Part shown: positions 27,819 through 36,460 of the stretch, in pieces
Layout: every line of letters begins with the position of its first letter
How positions within the stretch are numbered: position 1 is the first letter of the stretch
Assembly: GCF_018138145.1 (NCBI RefSeq)
Contig: NZ_CP073104.1
Span: 4,283,001-4,347,000, forward strand
Source of the DNA: Pseudomonas sp. SCA2728.1_7
GTDB taxonomy: Bacteria; Pseudomonadota; Gammaproteobacteria; Pseudomonadales; Pseudomonadaceae
Reading direction: 5' to 3'
DNA length: 64,000 nt
Notes under the pieces: model-generated
Told to the model about the DNA's origin: nothing
Databases searched by the model: none
The model's input: only the letters and a program-made list of their open reading frames with translations
Translations under genes and position numbers: made by a program

Positions 27819-28694
27819 ATGATCAAGGAAACGGATTACAACCAGGACGACAAAACCGTCCTGCTCGATCGTCAGGGCCACGGACCGGCAACGAGTCCGC
27901 TGACCGACTTCGCTGCGCCGCCGCGTTTCGAGCAACTGGAAGAACGCATGATCTACGCCGCGCGCCTGCGCCCGGCAGAAGCGTTCAACATCAGCCTCAA
28001 TTCGCTGGTCGCGGCCTCGTCCGAGCTGCTTTCGGAAGTGGTGCGCCTCAAGCACAGCGAAACCCGCGAAGACTTGTACGCACTCAACGAGCGCCTGACT
28101 GCCGGGCTGAAATTGTTTGAAGTACGCGCCCTGCACAACGGCGCCGAAAGCAGCCAGGTGATGGCCGCGCGTTACGTGCTCTGCACCGTGGTCGACGAAG
28201 CTGTCGTGACCACACCGTGGGGCAACGAAAGCGAATGGTCGCAGATGAGCCTGCTGAGCAGCTTCCACAACGAAACCTTCGGTGGCGAGAAGTTCTTCCA
28301 GTTGCTCGATCGACTGTCGAAGAACCCGGTCAAGCACCTGCCGATGCTCGAGCTGATGTACCTGTGCCTGTCCCTCGGTTTCGAAGGCAAGTACCGCGTA
28401 CAGGCACGCGGCATGCTTGAGCTTGAAGGCATCCGCGATGCTCTGTATCGGCAGATTCGTCAATTGCGTGGCGACGTGCCGCGCGAGTTGTCGCCGCACT
28501 GGGAAGGCTTGAACGATCAGCGTCGTAACCTGGTACGCATCGTGCCGGCGTGGATGGTGGTGTTGTTCACTTTCGTCTGCCTGGTGGTGATGTATTCGGG
28601 CTTCGCCTGGGTCTTGGGCGAGCAGCGCGACACCGTTCTGCAACCATATCAGCCGCTTGATCCGGCCGCGGTGCAACCGCAGTCGCAGCCGTAA
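27819..28694 (+). CDS. tssL: T6SS inner-membrane protein TssL (DotU family)
   Basis: The protein has 291 residues. The cytoplasmic DotU domain (about 45-240) includes VLCTVVDEAVVTTPWG and SFHNETFGGEKFF, followed by a single C-terminal membrane segment (WMVVLFTFVCLVVMYSGFAWVLG). No OmpA-like peptidoglycan-binding extension follows, so the complex lacks that type of wall anchor in TssL. It works with TssM, starting 13 bp downstream. Confidence 0.96.
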   Translation: MIKETDYNQDDKTVLLDRQGHGPATSPLTDFAAPPRFEQLEERMIYAARLRPAEAFNISLNSLVAASSELLSEVVRLKHSETREDLYALNERLTAGLKLFEVRALHNGAESSQVMAARYVLCTVVDEAVVTTPWGNESEWSQMSLLSSFHNETFGGEKFFQLLDRLSKNPVKHLPMLELMYLCLSLGFEGKYRVQARGMLELEGIRDALYRQIRQLRGDVPRELSPHWEGLNDQRRNLVRIVPAWMVVLFTFVCLVVMYSGFAWVLGEQRDTVLQPYQPLDPAAVQPQSQP

Positions 28695-28707
28695 ACAGGG
28701 ACGTGTG

Positions 28708-31700
28708 ATGAAAAAGTTTTTCAAGAAAGTCGGCGCCTTCCTGCGCCAGACCTGGGTCTGGACCTTGCTGTTGGTGCTGTTCGTGGCGCTGCTGGTGTGG
28801 TTCGTCGGCCCGTTGTTGGCGGTTGACGACTACAAGTTCTGGGAGAGCGCAACCGCGCGCTTGCTGACCATCGCTGTGCTGTTCCTGATCTGGGGCCTGA
28901 CCATGGTCTTCGTCAGCTGGCGCTCGGGTATCCGCAAGAAAGCCGAGGAAGAAAGCGAAGACGGCCAGGATCGCATCCGCCGCGAAGAGCTGATCGACGA
29001 AGAGCAGAAAGAGTTGAAGGCGCGCTTCAAAGACGCGCTGAAAACCCTGAAAACTTCCAGCCTGTATCGCGGCCGCAGCGAGCGCTGGCGTAGTGACTTG
29101 CCGTGGTACCTGTTGATCGGCCCACAGGCCTCGGGTAAGACTAGTCTGCTGGACTTTTCCGGTCTGGAATTCCCGATCAACAAGATCGACCGCAAGCTGA
29201 CCCGCGACACCCTCGGCACCCGTCATTGCGACTGGTACTTCGCCGACCACGGTGTGCTGATCGACACCGCCGGGCGTTACACCACGCAACCGGATGTGGA
29301 AGTCGACGGCGGTGCCTGGACGACGTTGCTGGAGCTGTTGCGCAAGCGCCGTCGCGGGCGTCCGTTGAACGGCGTGCTGGTGACCATTCCGGTGGAAACC
29401 CTGCTCGGCGGGAGTGAACAGGACATCGATACTTTGGCGCGCCAGGTTCGCGGCCGTCTGCAAGACGTGCATCAGAAACTGCACGTCGACGTGCCGGTCT
29501 ATCTGGTCCTGAGCAAGGCTGACAAGCTGCTCGGCTTCGACGAGTTCTTCGATCAACTGACCCGCGAAGAAAGCGATCAGGTGCTCGGCACCAGTTTCCG
29601 CAAGGATCAGGTCGGCACCGACGTGGCCGTGCTGCGCAACGAGTTCGAAGAACTGCTGCGCCGCCTCAACAGCCAAGTGATCATGCGCATGCACTCCGAG
29701 CGCGACACTCAGCGCCGTGGCCGCATCCTCGACTTCCCGCATCAACTCGGGCAGATCGGCGAGCGTCTGTGCCTGTTCGTCGACATGGCGTTCACCGGCA
29801 ACCGTTATCAGCGTGCCACGCAGCTGCGCGGTTTCTACCTGACCAGCGCACCGCACCTGACTCAAGAGATGGACTCGACCACCGCCGGCATCGGTGCCAG
29901 CCTCGGCTTGAATGCCGGTGTGCTGCCGACCCTGCGCAGCGGTCGTTCGCGGTTTATCCATCACTTGTTCAGCCAGGTGATTTTCCCGGAATCCGACCTG
30001 GCCGGTCTGGACAAGCGCGAACGCAGCCGTATTCATTGGGGCCAACGTGCGTTGTACGTCGGCGCACTGGCGGCACTGGCACTGTTCGGCATGCTCTGGG
30101 CGGGCGGTTTCTCGGCCAACTACGAGCGTCTGGAAAACCTGCGCAATCTGGCGCAGAACTGGACGCAGCAACGCACGGCATTGTCGCCGCGTGATGACGC
30201 CATGGGCGTGCTGAAAACCCTCGACACCAGCTACGCTGCGACCCAGGTGTTCCCGAAGAAGGGCGACGTTTCGTATCACGAACGTGGTGGTCTGTATCAG
30301 GGTGAAGACGTCAATCCAGTGGTCAAAGAGGCTTACGAGCGCGAGCTTGAAAAGCAGCTGCTGCCACGGGTTGCGACGATGCTCGAAGGGCAGATCCGCG
30401 CCAACATGAAGGACCGCGATCGCCTGCTCAACAGCCTGCGCGCGTACCTGATGCTGAACATGAAAGACCGTCGCGACGCCGCGTGGCTCAAGGACTGGGT
30501 CGCCACTGACTGGTCGACACGCTACACCGGCAACACCGCCGTACAGAACGGTTTGAGTGCGCACCTCGATCGCTTGCTGAAGCAGCCGTTTATCTACCCG
30601 CTGAACGATCAGCTGGTCACTCAGGCGCGTCAGGTATTGCGCAGCGAATCGCTGGCCACCGTGGTTTACCGCATGCTCCGCGAGCAGGCGCGCAACCTGC
30701 CGGACTACCGTTTCAGCCAACACCTCGGCCCACAAGGCTCGCTGTTTATCGGCACCGAATACGTGATCCCGGGTTTCTACACGCAAACCGGTTATCAGCA
30801 GTATTTCTCGGTACAGGGTTCGGCGCTGGTTACCGACATCCTGCGTGACAACTGGGTGCTGGGCGAAGGCGCGGGCATCAGCGACATGGACTTGCGTCGC
30901 CTGATGGTCGAGCTGGAGCAGCTGTACTTCCGCGACTACGCCAACTACTGGAGCGAAGCCGTTGGCCAGGTGGCCCTGCCGCCGATCAGCGATGCCGGTG
31001 AAGGCGCTGAGCAACTGGCGGGCCTGACCTCGGCCAACTCACCGGTGCTGGCGCTGTTGACCGAAGTGCGCGAGAACACGCGCTTCCAGGCGGCTGCAGA
31101 TCCTGTCGAAGAAGCTGGCGACGCTGCTGATGCGCTGGCCGGGCAGAAAGGCAAACTGGGTAAGGTTGGCAAACTTGCCGCCGCCGCAGCGGACAAGGCT
31201 TCGGCCCTGAACGTGGCGAAGACCCTGCCGGACACCGCGAAGAAATCGCTGCAACGCCGCTTCGAACCGCTGCATCGTTTGCTCGATGACAACAACGGCC
31301 CAGCGGCGGACCTGACCCCGGCACTGAGCGCGCTCAACGACCTGCAACTGCAACTGGCCGGTCTGGCCCGTTCCAGCACGCCGGAACAAGCCGCGTTCGA
31401 AATGGCGAAAACCCGCATGAGCGGCCAGCGTGATGCGCTGACCAACCTGCGCAATGCGTCCAGCCGTCTGCCGCGTCCGCTCAGCGTGTGGTTCAACGTG
31501 CTGGCTGAAGACTCGTGGCGTCTGGTGCTTAACGATGCTTACCAATACCTGAACGGTCGTTATCAGAACGAGCTGTACAGCGTGTATGGCAAAACCATCA
31601 GCAAGCGTTATCCGTTCAGCGCCAGCAGCACCAGTGACGTGGCGATCAGCGATTTCCGCGAGTTCTTCCGCGCTCAAGGCACCGTCGACCGTTTCTTCGA

Positions 31701-32247
31701 CAGCTACATGCGTCCATTCGTCAGCGGCGATCCGGGCAACTACCGCATGCGCAGCGTCGACGGCCACAGCCTGCCGGTGTCGAAAATGTATCTGGACCAG
31801 ATGGCGGCGGCGCTGACGATTCGTCAGAGCTTCTTCTCGATCAACCCGGCCGAGCCGACCGTGCAGTTCAAACTGGAGCCGTACACCCTCGACCCGGCGG
31901 TCAGCCGTTCCGAGTTCAAGTTCGGCGACAAGACCATGGAATACCGCCACGGTCCGATCCTGCCAATGTCGTTCAAATGGCCGACCGATGCTGAAGACGG
32001 TCGTACCAGTCTGGTCATGGACAAAATGGCCGGGCGCCCGATCGGCATCGAGAAGAACTCCGGCCCATGGTCGCTGTTCCGTCTGTTCGACCTGATGCAG
32101 ACCGAGTACCTGAGCGGTCGCGACGTGCTGGTGCTGAAAGCCGATGTAGGTGGCCTGCGCGCCAACTACCTGCTGACCAGCCAGCGCACGCCGAACCCGT
32201 TCGACATGGGCGTACTGCGCACCTTCCGTATGCCGGTGCAGCTCTGA
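28708..32247 (+). CDS. tssM: T6SS inner-membrane protein TssM (IcmF family)
   Basis: The protein has 1179 residues from the ATG at 28708 (KKFFKKVGAFLRQTW), just after the tssL stop. Two N-terminal membrane segments (about 15-35 and 45-68), a cytoplasmic NTPase-like domain with Walker A GPQASGKTSLL (about 135), a third membrane segment (about 447-467, LYVGALAALALFGMLWAGGF) and a large periplasmic domain that contacts TssJ. The Walker motif is intact. It spans the envelope and forms the channel with TssL and TssJ. Its stop overlaps the stp1 start (TGATG). Confidence 0.97.
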   Translation: MKKFFKKVGAFLRQTWVWTLLLVLFVALLVWFVGPLLAVDDYKFWESATARLLTIAVLFLIWGLTMVFVSWRSGIRKKAEEESEDGQDRIRREELIDEEQKELKARFKDALKTLKTSSLYRGRSERWRSDLPWYLLIGPQASGKTSLLDFSGLEFPINKIDRKLTRDTLGTRHCDWYFADHGVLIDTAGRYTTQPDVEVDGGAWTTLLELLRKRRRGRPLNGVLVTIPVETLLGGSEQDIDTLARQVRGRLQDVHQKLHVDVPVYLVLSKADKLLGFDEFFDQLTREESDQVLGTSFRKDQVGTDVAVLRNEFEELLRRLNSQVIMRMHSERDTQRRGRILDFPHQLGQIGERLCLFVDMAFTGNRYQRATQLRGFYLTSAPHLTQEMDSTTAGIGASLGLNAGVLPTLRSGRSRFIHHLFSQVIFPESDLAGLDKRERSRIHWGQRALYVGALAALALFGMLWAGGFSANYERLENLRNLAQNWTQQRTALSPRDDAMGVLKTLDTSYAATQVFPKKGDVSYHERGGLYQGEDVNPVVKEAYERELEKQLLPRVATMLEGQIRANMKDRDRLLNSLRAYLMLNMKDRRDAAWLKDWVATDWSTRYTGNTAVQNGLSAHLDRLLKQPFIYPLNDQLVTQARQVLRSESLATVVYRMLREQARNLPDYRFSQHLGPQGSLFIGTEYVIPGFYTQTGYQQYFSVQGSALVTDILRDNWVLGEGAGISDMDLRRLMVELEQLYFRDYANYWSEAVGQVALPPISDAGEGAEQLAGLTSANSPVLALLTEVRENTRFQAAADPVEEAGDAADALAGQKGKLGKVGKLAAAAADKASALNVAKTLPDTAKKSLQRRFEPLHRLLDDNNGPAADLTPALSALNDLQLQLAGLARSSTPEQAAFEMAKTRMSGQRDALTNLRNASSRLPRPLSVWFNVLAEDSWRLVLNDAYQYLNGRYQNELYSVYGKTISKRYPFSASSTSDVAISDFREFFRAQGTVDRFFDSYMRPFVSGDPGNYRMRSVDGHSLPVSKMYLDQMAAALTIRQSFFSINPAEPTVQFKLEPYTLDPAVSRSEFKFGDKTMEYRHGPILPMSFKWPTDAEDGRTSLVMDKMAGRPIGIEKNSGPWSLFRLFDLMQTEYLSGRDVLVLKADVGGLRANYLLTSQRTPNPFDMGVLRTFRMPVQL

Positions 32248-32975
32248 TGCTGGTGGCCAGTGCCTGGCGCAGCGCGGCGCGGACCGACCCGGGCAAGGTG
32301 CGGGCGCGCAACGAAGATGCTTTCCTCGACTCGCCACAGCAGGGGCTGTGGGTGGTCGCGGACGGCATGGGCGGTCATCAGGGTGGCGACATCGCCAGCC
32401 AGTTGATCGTCGCCAGCCTGGCTGAACTGCCGCAACACGAGGACTTCGACGAACGCCTCAAAGCCATCCGCCAGTGCCTGCACTGGTTGAACCGGCGTTT
32501 GGGGCAGGAGTTGACGGTCACCGCCGGACGTCACGACAGCATCATGGGCAGCACCGTCGTGGCGCTGCTGGTGGAAGGCAATCGCGCGGCCTGCATCTGG
32601 GCCGGCGACAGCCGTTGCTACATGTGGCGTGGGCAGCGGCTGTATCAGCTGTCCAAGGATCATTCGCTGCAACAGCAATTGATCGACGAGCAACAAATGA
32701 GCGTCGAACAAGCGGCGGCGCACCCGGCGGCTCAGGCGTTGACCCGAGCCGTCGGCGCCGCCGAAACACTGACACTGGATGTCCTCGAACTTGAGGTCTA
32801 TCCGGGCGATGCGTTTTTGCTCTGCAGCGATGGTTTGTATCAGGGCCTGAGCAGCGATGCCCTCGGCAACGCCCTCAGCCTCAGCGCGCCGCACGTGGCG
32901 CTGGAACGTTTGTTCGACGGCGCCCTGCGTGGCGCCGCGCGCGACAACCTGACGGCCGTGGTGATCCGCCAATGA
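32247..32975 (+). CDS. stp1: T6SS PP2C-family serine/threonine phosphatase (Stp1)
   Basis: The protein has 242 residues from the ATG at 32247, overlapping the tssM stop by one base. PP2C motifs are VRARNEDAF, VADGMGGHQGGDIAS (metal-binding Asp/Gly), WAGDSRCYMW, LCSDGLYQGL and DNLTAVVI. It reverses phosphorylation by the adjacent kinase. It has no membrane segment. The 4-bp ATGA overlap with stk1 argues for coupled expression. Confidence 0.95.
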   Translation: MLVASAWRSAARTDPGKVRARNEDAFLDSPQQGLWVVADGMGGHQGGDIASQLIVASLAELPQHEDFDERLKAIRQCLHWLNRRLGQELTVTAGRHDSIMGSTVVALLVEGNRAACIWAGDSRCYMWRGQRLYQLSKDHSLQQQLIDEQQMSVEQAAAHPAAQALTRAVGAAETLTLDVLELEVYPGDAFLLCSDGLYQGLSSDALGNALSLSAPHVALERLFDGALRGAARDNLTAVVIRQ

Positions 32976-33973
32976 CTGAAATCGAATCCTCAGTCGATGA
33001 CTTGCTGATGAGCGAAGAGCAGGCCAACAACCTGACCTACTTCGCCTTCGCCAAGGAAAACAAGGCAGAGCCTTTGCTGGCGCCGACCAAGGCCAGCATC
33101 GGTGCACTGCCGGATGTACTCGCCGGTCGCTACCACCTCGAGCGTCTGCTCGGGGCCGGTGGCATGGGCGCCGTTTACCGGGCGCGGGATCTGCTGCACG
33201 AACAGTTCGGTGATCCCGATCCTTACATTGCGCTGAAAATCCTCAGCGAAGAATTTGCCGAATCGCCGGACGCCAGTGCCTTGCTCTACAGCGAGTTTGC
33301 CCTGACCCGACGCCTGCGCCACGACAACGTCGTGCGTGCGCACACCTTTGAAGTCGACACCGACTGCCAGCGGGCCTTCATCACCATGGAATACATGCGT
33401 GGCCTGACCTTGGACAAATTGCTCTGCGAGCGGCCCCTCGGCCTGCCGTGGCAAGAACTGCGCGACATCGTCCTGCCGCTGCTCGACACGCTGGCCTACG
33501 CCCACGGTCGCGGCGTGCTGCACGGTGACATGAAACCGAGCAACGTCATGCTCAGCGAAGACGGCTTGCGTCTCTTTGACTTCGGCCTCGGTCAGGCAGA
33601 GGAGGGCGTGTTGCCCGGCCTGCCGCATCTAAGCCGCGAACGCTTCAACGCTTGGACCCCGGGCTACGCCGCCCCCGAACTGCTTGAGGGCCAACCATTG
33701 TCGGCCAGCGCGGACGTGTACGGCGTGGCCTGCGTGATCTACGAACTGGCGGGCGGCAAACACCCGTTCCGCCGCTTGCCCTCGACTCAGGCGCGCGACG
33801 AGCACCTGGAGCGCGAACTGCAAGCACCGGCGAATTTACCGAAACACGGCTGGCCAGCGCTGCGAAGCGCGCTGAGCTTCGACCCGGCAGAACGCAGCAT
33901 CACTGCCCAACAATTGCGTGACGCCTTGGGCGCCACTTCGTCCTGGCTGCAACGTCTGCGACTTCGGGCGTAA
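32972..33973 (+). CDS. stk1: T6SS serine/threonine kinase (Stk1)
   Basis: The protein has 333 residues. Kinase domain from about residue 50: glycine loop LLGAGGMGAVYRAR, catalytic lysine in IALKIL, catalytic loop HGDMKPSNVML (Gly in place of the usual Arg of HRD), DFGLGQ, and the APE-like YAAPELLEG. Unlike PpkA of the H1 type, there is no membrane segment or sensor domain. It likely phosphorylates the FHA protein in this cluster. The gene ends 28 bp before vgrG. Confidence 0.95.
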   Translation: MTEIESSVDDLLMSEEQANNLTYFAFAKENKAEPLLAPTKASIGALPDVLAGRYHLERLLGAGGMGAVYRARDLLHEQFGDPDPYIALKILSEEFAESPDASALLYSEFALTRRLRHDNVVRAHTFEVDTDCQRAFITMEYMRGLTLDKLLCERPLGLPWQELRDIVLPLLDTLAYAHGRGVLHGDMKPSNVMLSEDGLRLFDFGLGQAEEGVLPGLPHLSRERFNAWTPGYAAPELLEGQPLSASADVYGVACVIYELAGGKHPFRRLPSTQARDEHLERELQAPANLPKHGWPALRSALSFDPAERSITAQQLRDALGATSSWLQRLRLRA

Positions 33974-34001
33974 CGGATGACATTCGAACAGGGAGCACTT
34001 T

Positions 34002-36449
34002 ATGTTCAACCCAGCTAACGAAACCCACTTCAGCCTCAAGGTCGAAGACTACGTCGGCGACCTGCAAGTGCTGTCGTTCACCGGCACTGAAGGCATCAGC
34101 CAGCCGTATCGTTTCGACCTCGAACTGGTCAGCGAAAACCCTGATCTGGACCTCGAACAACTGCTGCACAAGCAGGCGTTTCTCGCATTCGATCCACAAG
34201 GCTCGGGCATCCACGGCCAGATCTACCGCGTTGCCCAAGGCGATGCCGGCAAGCGCCTGACCCGCTACAAAGTGTCGATGGTGCCGCAACTGCAATACCT
34301 GCATCACCGCACCAACCAGCGCATCTACCAGCAGATGTCGGCGCCGAAAATCATCGCGCTGATCCTCGAAGAACACGGCATCAAGGGCAACGCCTACAGC
34401 TTCCAGCTCAGCCAACCGTGCCCGGATCGCGACTACTGCGTGCAATACGACGAAACCGACCTGCACTTCGTCCAGCGCCTGTGCGAAGAGGAAGGCATTC
34501 ACTACCACTTCCAGCACAGCGACAAAGGCCACCTGCTGGTATTCGGCGACGACCAGACCGTGTTCCCCGACCTCGGCCAGCCGACCGCGTACGTGCAAGG
34601 CAGCGGCATGGTCGCCGAAGAACCGGTGATCAAAGGCTTCAAGCTGCGCCTGGAAACCCGCACCAGCCGCATCACGCGCCGTGACTACGACTTCGAAAAA
34701 CCGCGCCTGCAAATGGAGGCGGCGTACAAACCCGAAGGCGCTCTCGATAGCAAAGACGCCGAACCAGATCTCGAAGACTACGACTACCCCGGCCGCTTCA
34801 TCGACCGCGCCCGTGGCAAGTTCCTCAGCCAGCGCGCCCTCGAACGCCACCGCGCCGACTACCGCCAGGCCGAAGGTCGCGGCGACCAGACCAAACTGGT
34901 CAGCGGCCACTTCATGGCCATGTCCGACCACCCGCGCAGCGAGTGGAACGACCTGTGGCTGCTCACCGAAATCCTCCACGAAGGCAAACAGCCGCAAGTC
35001 CTCGAAGAAGGCGTGACCAGCGACACCACTGACAACAAGGATGATTTCCACCAGGGCTACCGCAACACCTTCCTCGCCACCCCGTGGGACGTGTTCTACC
35101 GCCCGGCCCTCGAACACCCGAAACCACGCGTGCTCGGCAGCCAGACCGCCATGGTCACCGGCCCCAAAGGCGAAGAAATCCACTGCGACCAATACGGCCG
35201 CATCAAAGTCCAGTTCCACTGGGATCGCGAAGGCCTCGCCGACGACAAAACCAGCTGCTGGCTGCGCGTCTCCAGCTCCTGGGCCGGCGACCGCTACGGC
35301 GCCATCAGCATCCCGCGCATCGGCATGGAAGTCCTCGTCACCTTCCTCGAAGGCGACCCCGACCAACCGCTGGTGACCGGTTGCCTGTACCACAAGGAAA
35401 ACCCGGTGCCGTATGCACTGCCGGCGAACAAGACTCGCAGTGTGTTCAAAACGCTCAGCTCGCCGGGTGGCGGTGGGTATAACGAACTGCGCATTGAAGA
35501 CAAGAAAGGTGCGGAGCAGATCTATATTCATGCCCAGCGGGATTGGGATGAGAACGTTGAGCATGACCAGAAGATTCGGGTCGGCAATGAACGTCACGAC
35601 ACGGTGGTGAAGAACACCTACACAGAGCTGAAGGCTGAAGAACACCGCACCACGATCTCCGACCGCAAGGTTGAAGTGAAGCTGGATGATCACCTCACGG
35701 TTGGGCAGAACCAACACGTCAAACTCGGCACGGCGCAGCTCACGAGCGTGGGGAAAGAGATTCACCTCAAGGCTGGGGACAAGATTGTTATTGAGGCGGG
35801 GACGGAGCTGACCATTCTTGGGGGTGGGAGCTTTATCAAGCTGGATGGCGGTGGGGTTACGGTGGTTGGGCCGGTGGTGAAGATTAATGCTGGCGGGTCG
35901 GCTGGGTCGGGGACCGGGATCGGGATTAAGCCGCCGGTGCTGCCGGGGGCGGCGGATAAGGATAAGGCGGGGAGTTTGATGGATCAGGCGTTATTGAATG
36001 CGCCGCCACCTCCTCCGCCAGCATCCGAGAAAAAGAGCTTCCGAATTCAGATGAAGCGTCCCTATGAGAAAAAGGGAATCGGAGGCCAACCGTATGTGTT
36101 GGAGGTTGATGGAGTGACCTATAAAGGCACAACCACTGCGGATGGTTTTATAGATCAACCAGTTCCTCCAGCCGCAAAAAAAGGGAAACTTACGTTTTAT
36201 CCATTTGGAACAGATTCTCAGCCGTGGATTTGGGAGCTTGACTTAAGTGCGCAATCCGACGCTTCGGACATTAAGGGACTCCAGTCTAGGTTAAAGAATC
36301 TTGGGTTTTATAATGGGAAGATAGATGGTGAGAACGGCCCGAAAACTAAATATGCCACTCGTTGTTTCCATCGCTCTTGCGAAATAACAGACAAAGATTA
36401 TCTATTGGCTGCTGATATCAAGCGGCTCCAAGAACAGCACATTGCTTGA
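34002..36449 (+). CDS. vgrG: VgrG spike protein (TssI) with AT-rich peptidoglycan-binding tail
   Basis: The protein has 815 residues. Residues 1 to about 640 are a normal VgrG: gp27-like (NETHFSLKVEDYVGDLQVLSFTGTEGIS at the start is family-typical), the gp5 OB fold (EIHCDQYGRIKVQFHWDREG) and a C-terminal beta-helix needle. At about residue 667 a run of six prolines marks a hinge, and base composition changes abruptly to AT-rich. The tail has a small beta module (PYVLEVDGVTYKGTT) and a PG_binding_1-like repeat (IKGLQSRLKNLGFYNGKIDGENGP, about 767-790). The tail probably binds or carries the effector encoded immediately downstream, or peptidoglycan. The core and tail look like products of recombination. 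Confidence 0.95.
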   Translation: MFNPANETHFSLKVEDYVGDLQVLSFTGTEGISQPYRFDLELVSENPDLDLEQLLHKQAFLAFDPQGSGIHGQIYRVAQGDAGKRLTRYKVSMVPQLQYLHHRTNQRIYQQMSAPKIIALILEEHGIKGNAYSFQLSQPCPDRDYCVQYDETDLHFVQRLCEEEGIHYHFQHSDKGHLLVFGDDQTVFPDLGQPTAYVQGSGMVAEEPVIKGFKLRLETRTSRITRRDYDFEKPRLQMEAAYKPEGALDSKDAEPDLEDYDYPGRFIDRARGKFLSQRALERHRADYRQAEGRGDQTKLVSGHFMAMSDHPRSEWNDLWLLTEILHEGKQPQVLEEGVTSDTTDNKDDFHQGYRNTFLATPWDVFYRPALEHPKPRVLGSQTAMVTGPKGEEIHCDQYGRIKVQFHWDREGLADDKTSCWLRVSSSWAGDRYGAISIPRIGMEVLVTFLEGDPDQPLVTGCLYHKENPVPYALPANKTRSVFKTLSSPGGGGYNELRIEDKKGAEQIYIHAQRDWDENVEHDQKIRVGNERHDTVVKNTYTELKAEEHRTTISDRKVEVKLDDHLTVGQNQHVKLGTAQLTSVGKEIHLKAGDKIVIEAGTELTILGGGSFIKLDGGGVTVVGPVVKINAGGSAGSGTGIGIKPPVLPGAADKDKAGSLMDQALLNAPPPPPPASEKKSFRIQMKRPYEKKGIGGQPYVLEVDGVTYKGTTTADGFIDQPVPPAAKKGKLTFYPFGTDSQPWIWELDLSAQSDASDIKGLQSRLKNLGFYNGKIDGENGPKTKYATRCFHRSCEITDKDYLLAADIKRLQEQHIA

Positions 36450-36460
36450 GGGAGCAAGGA

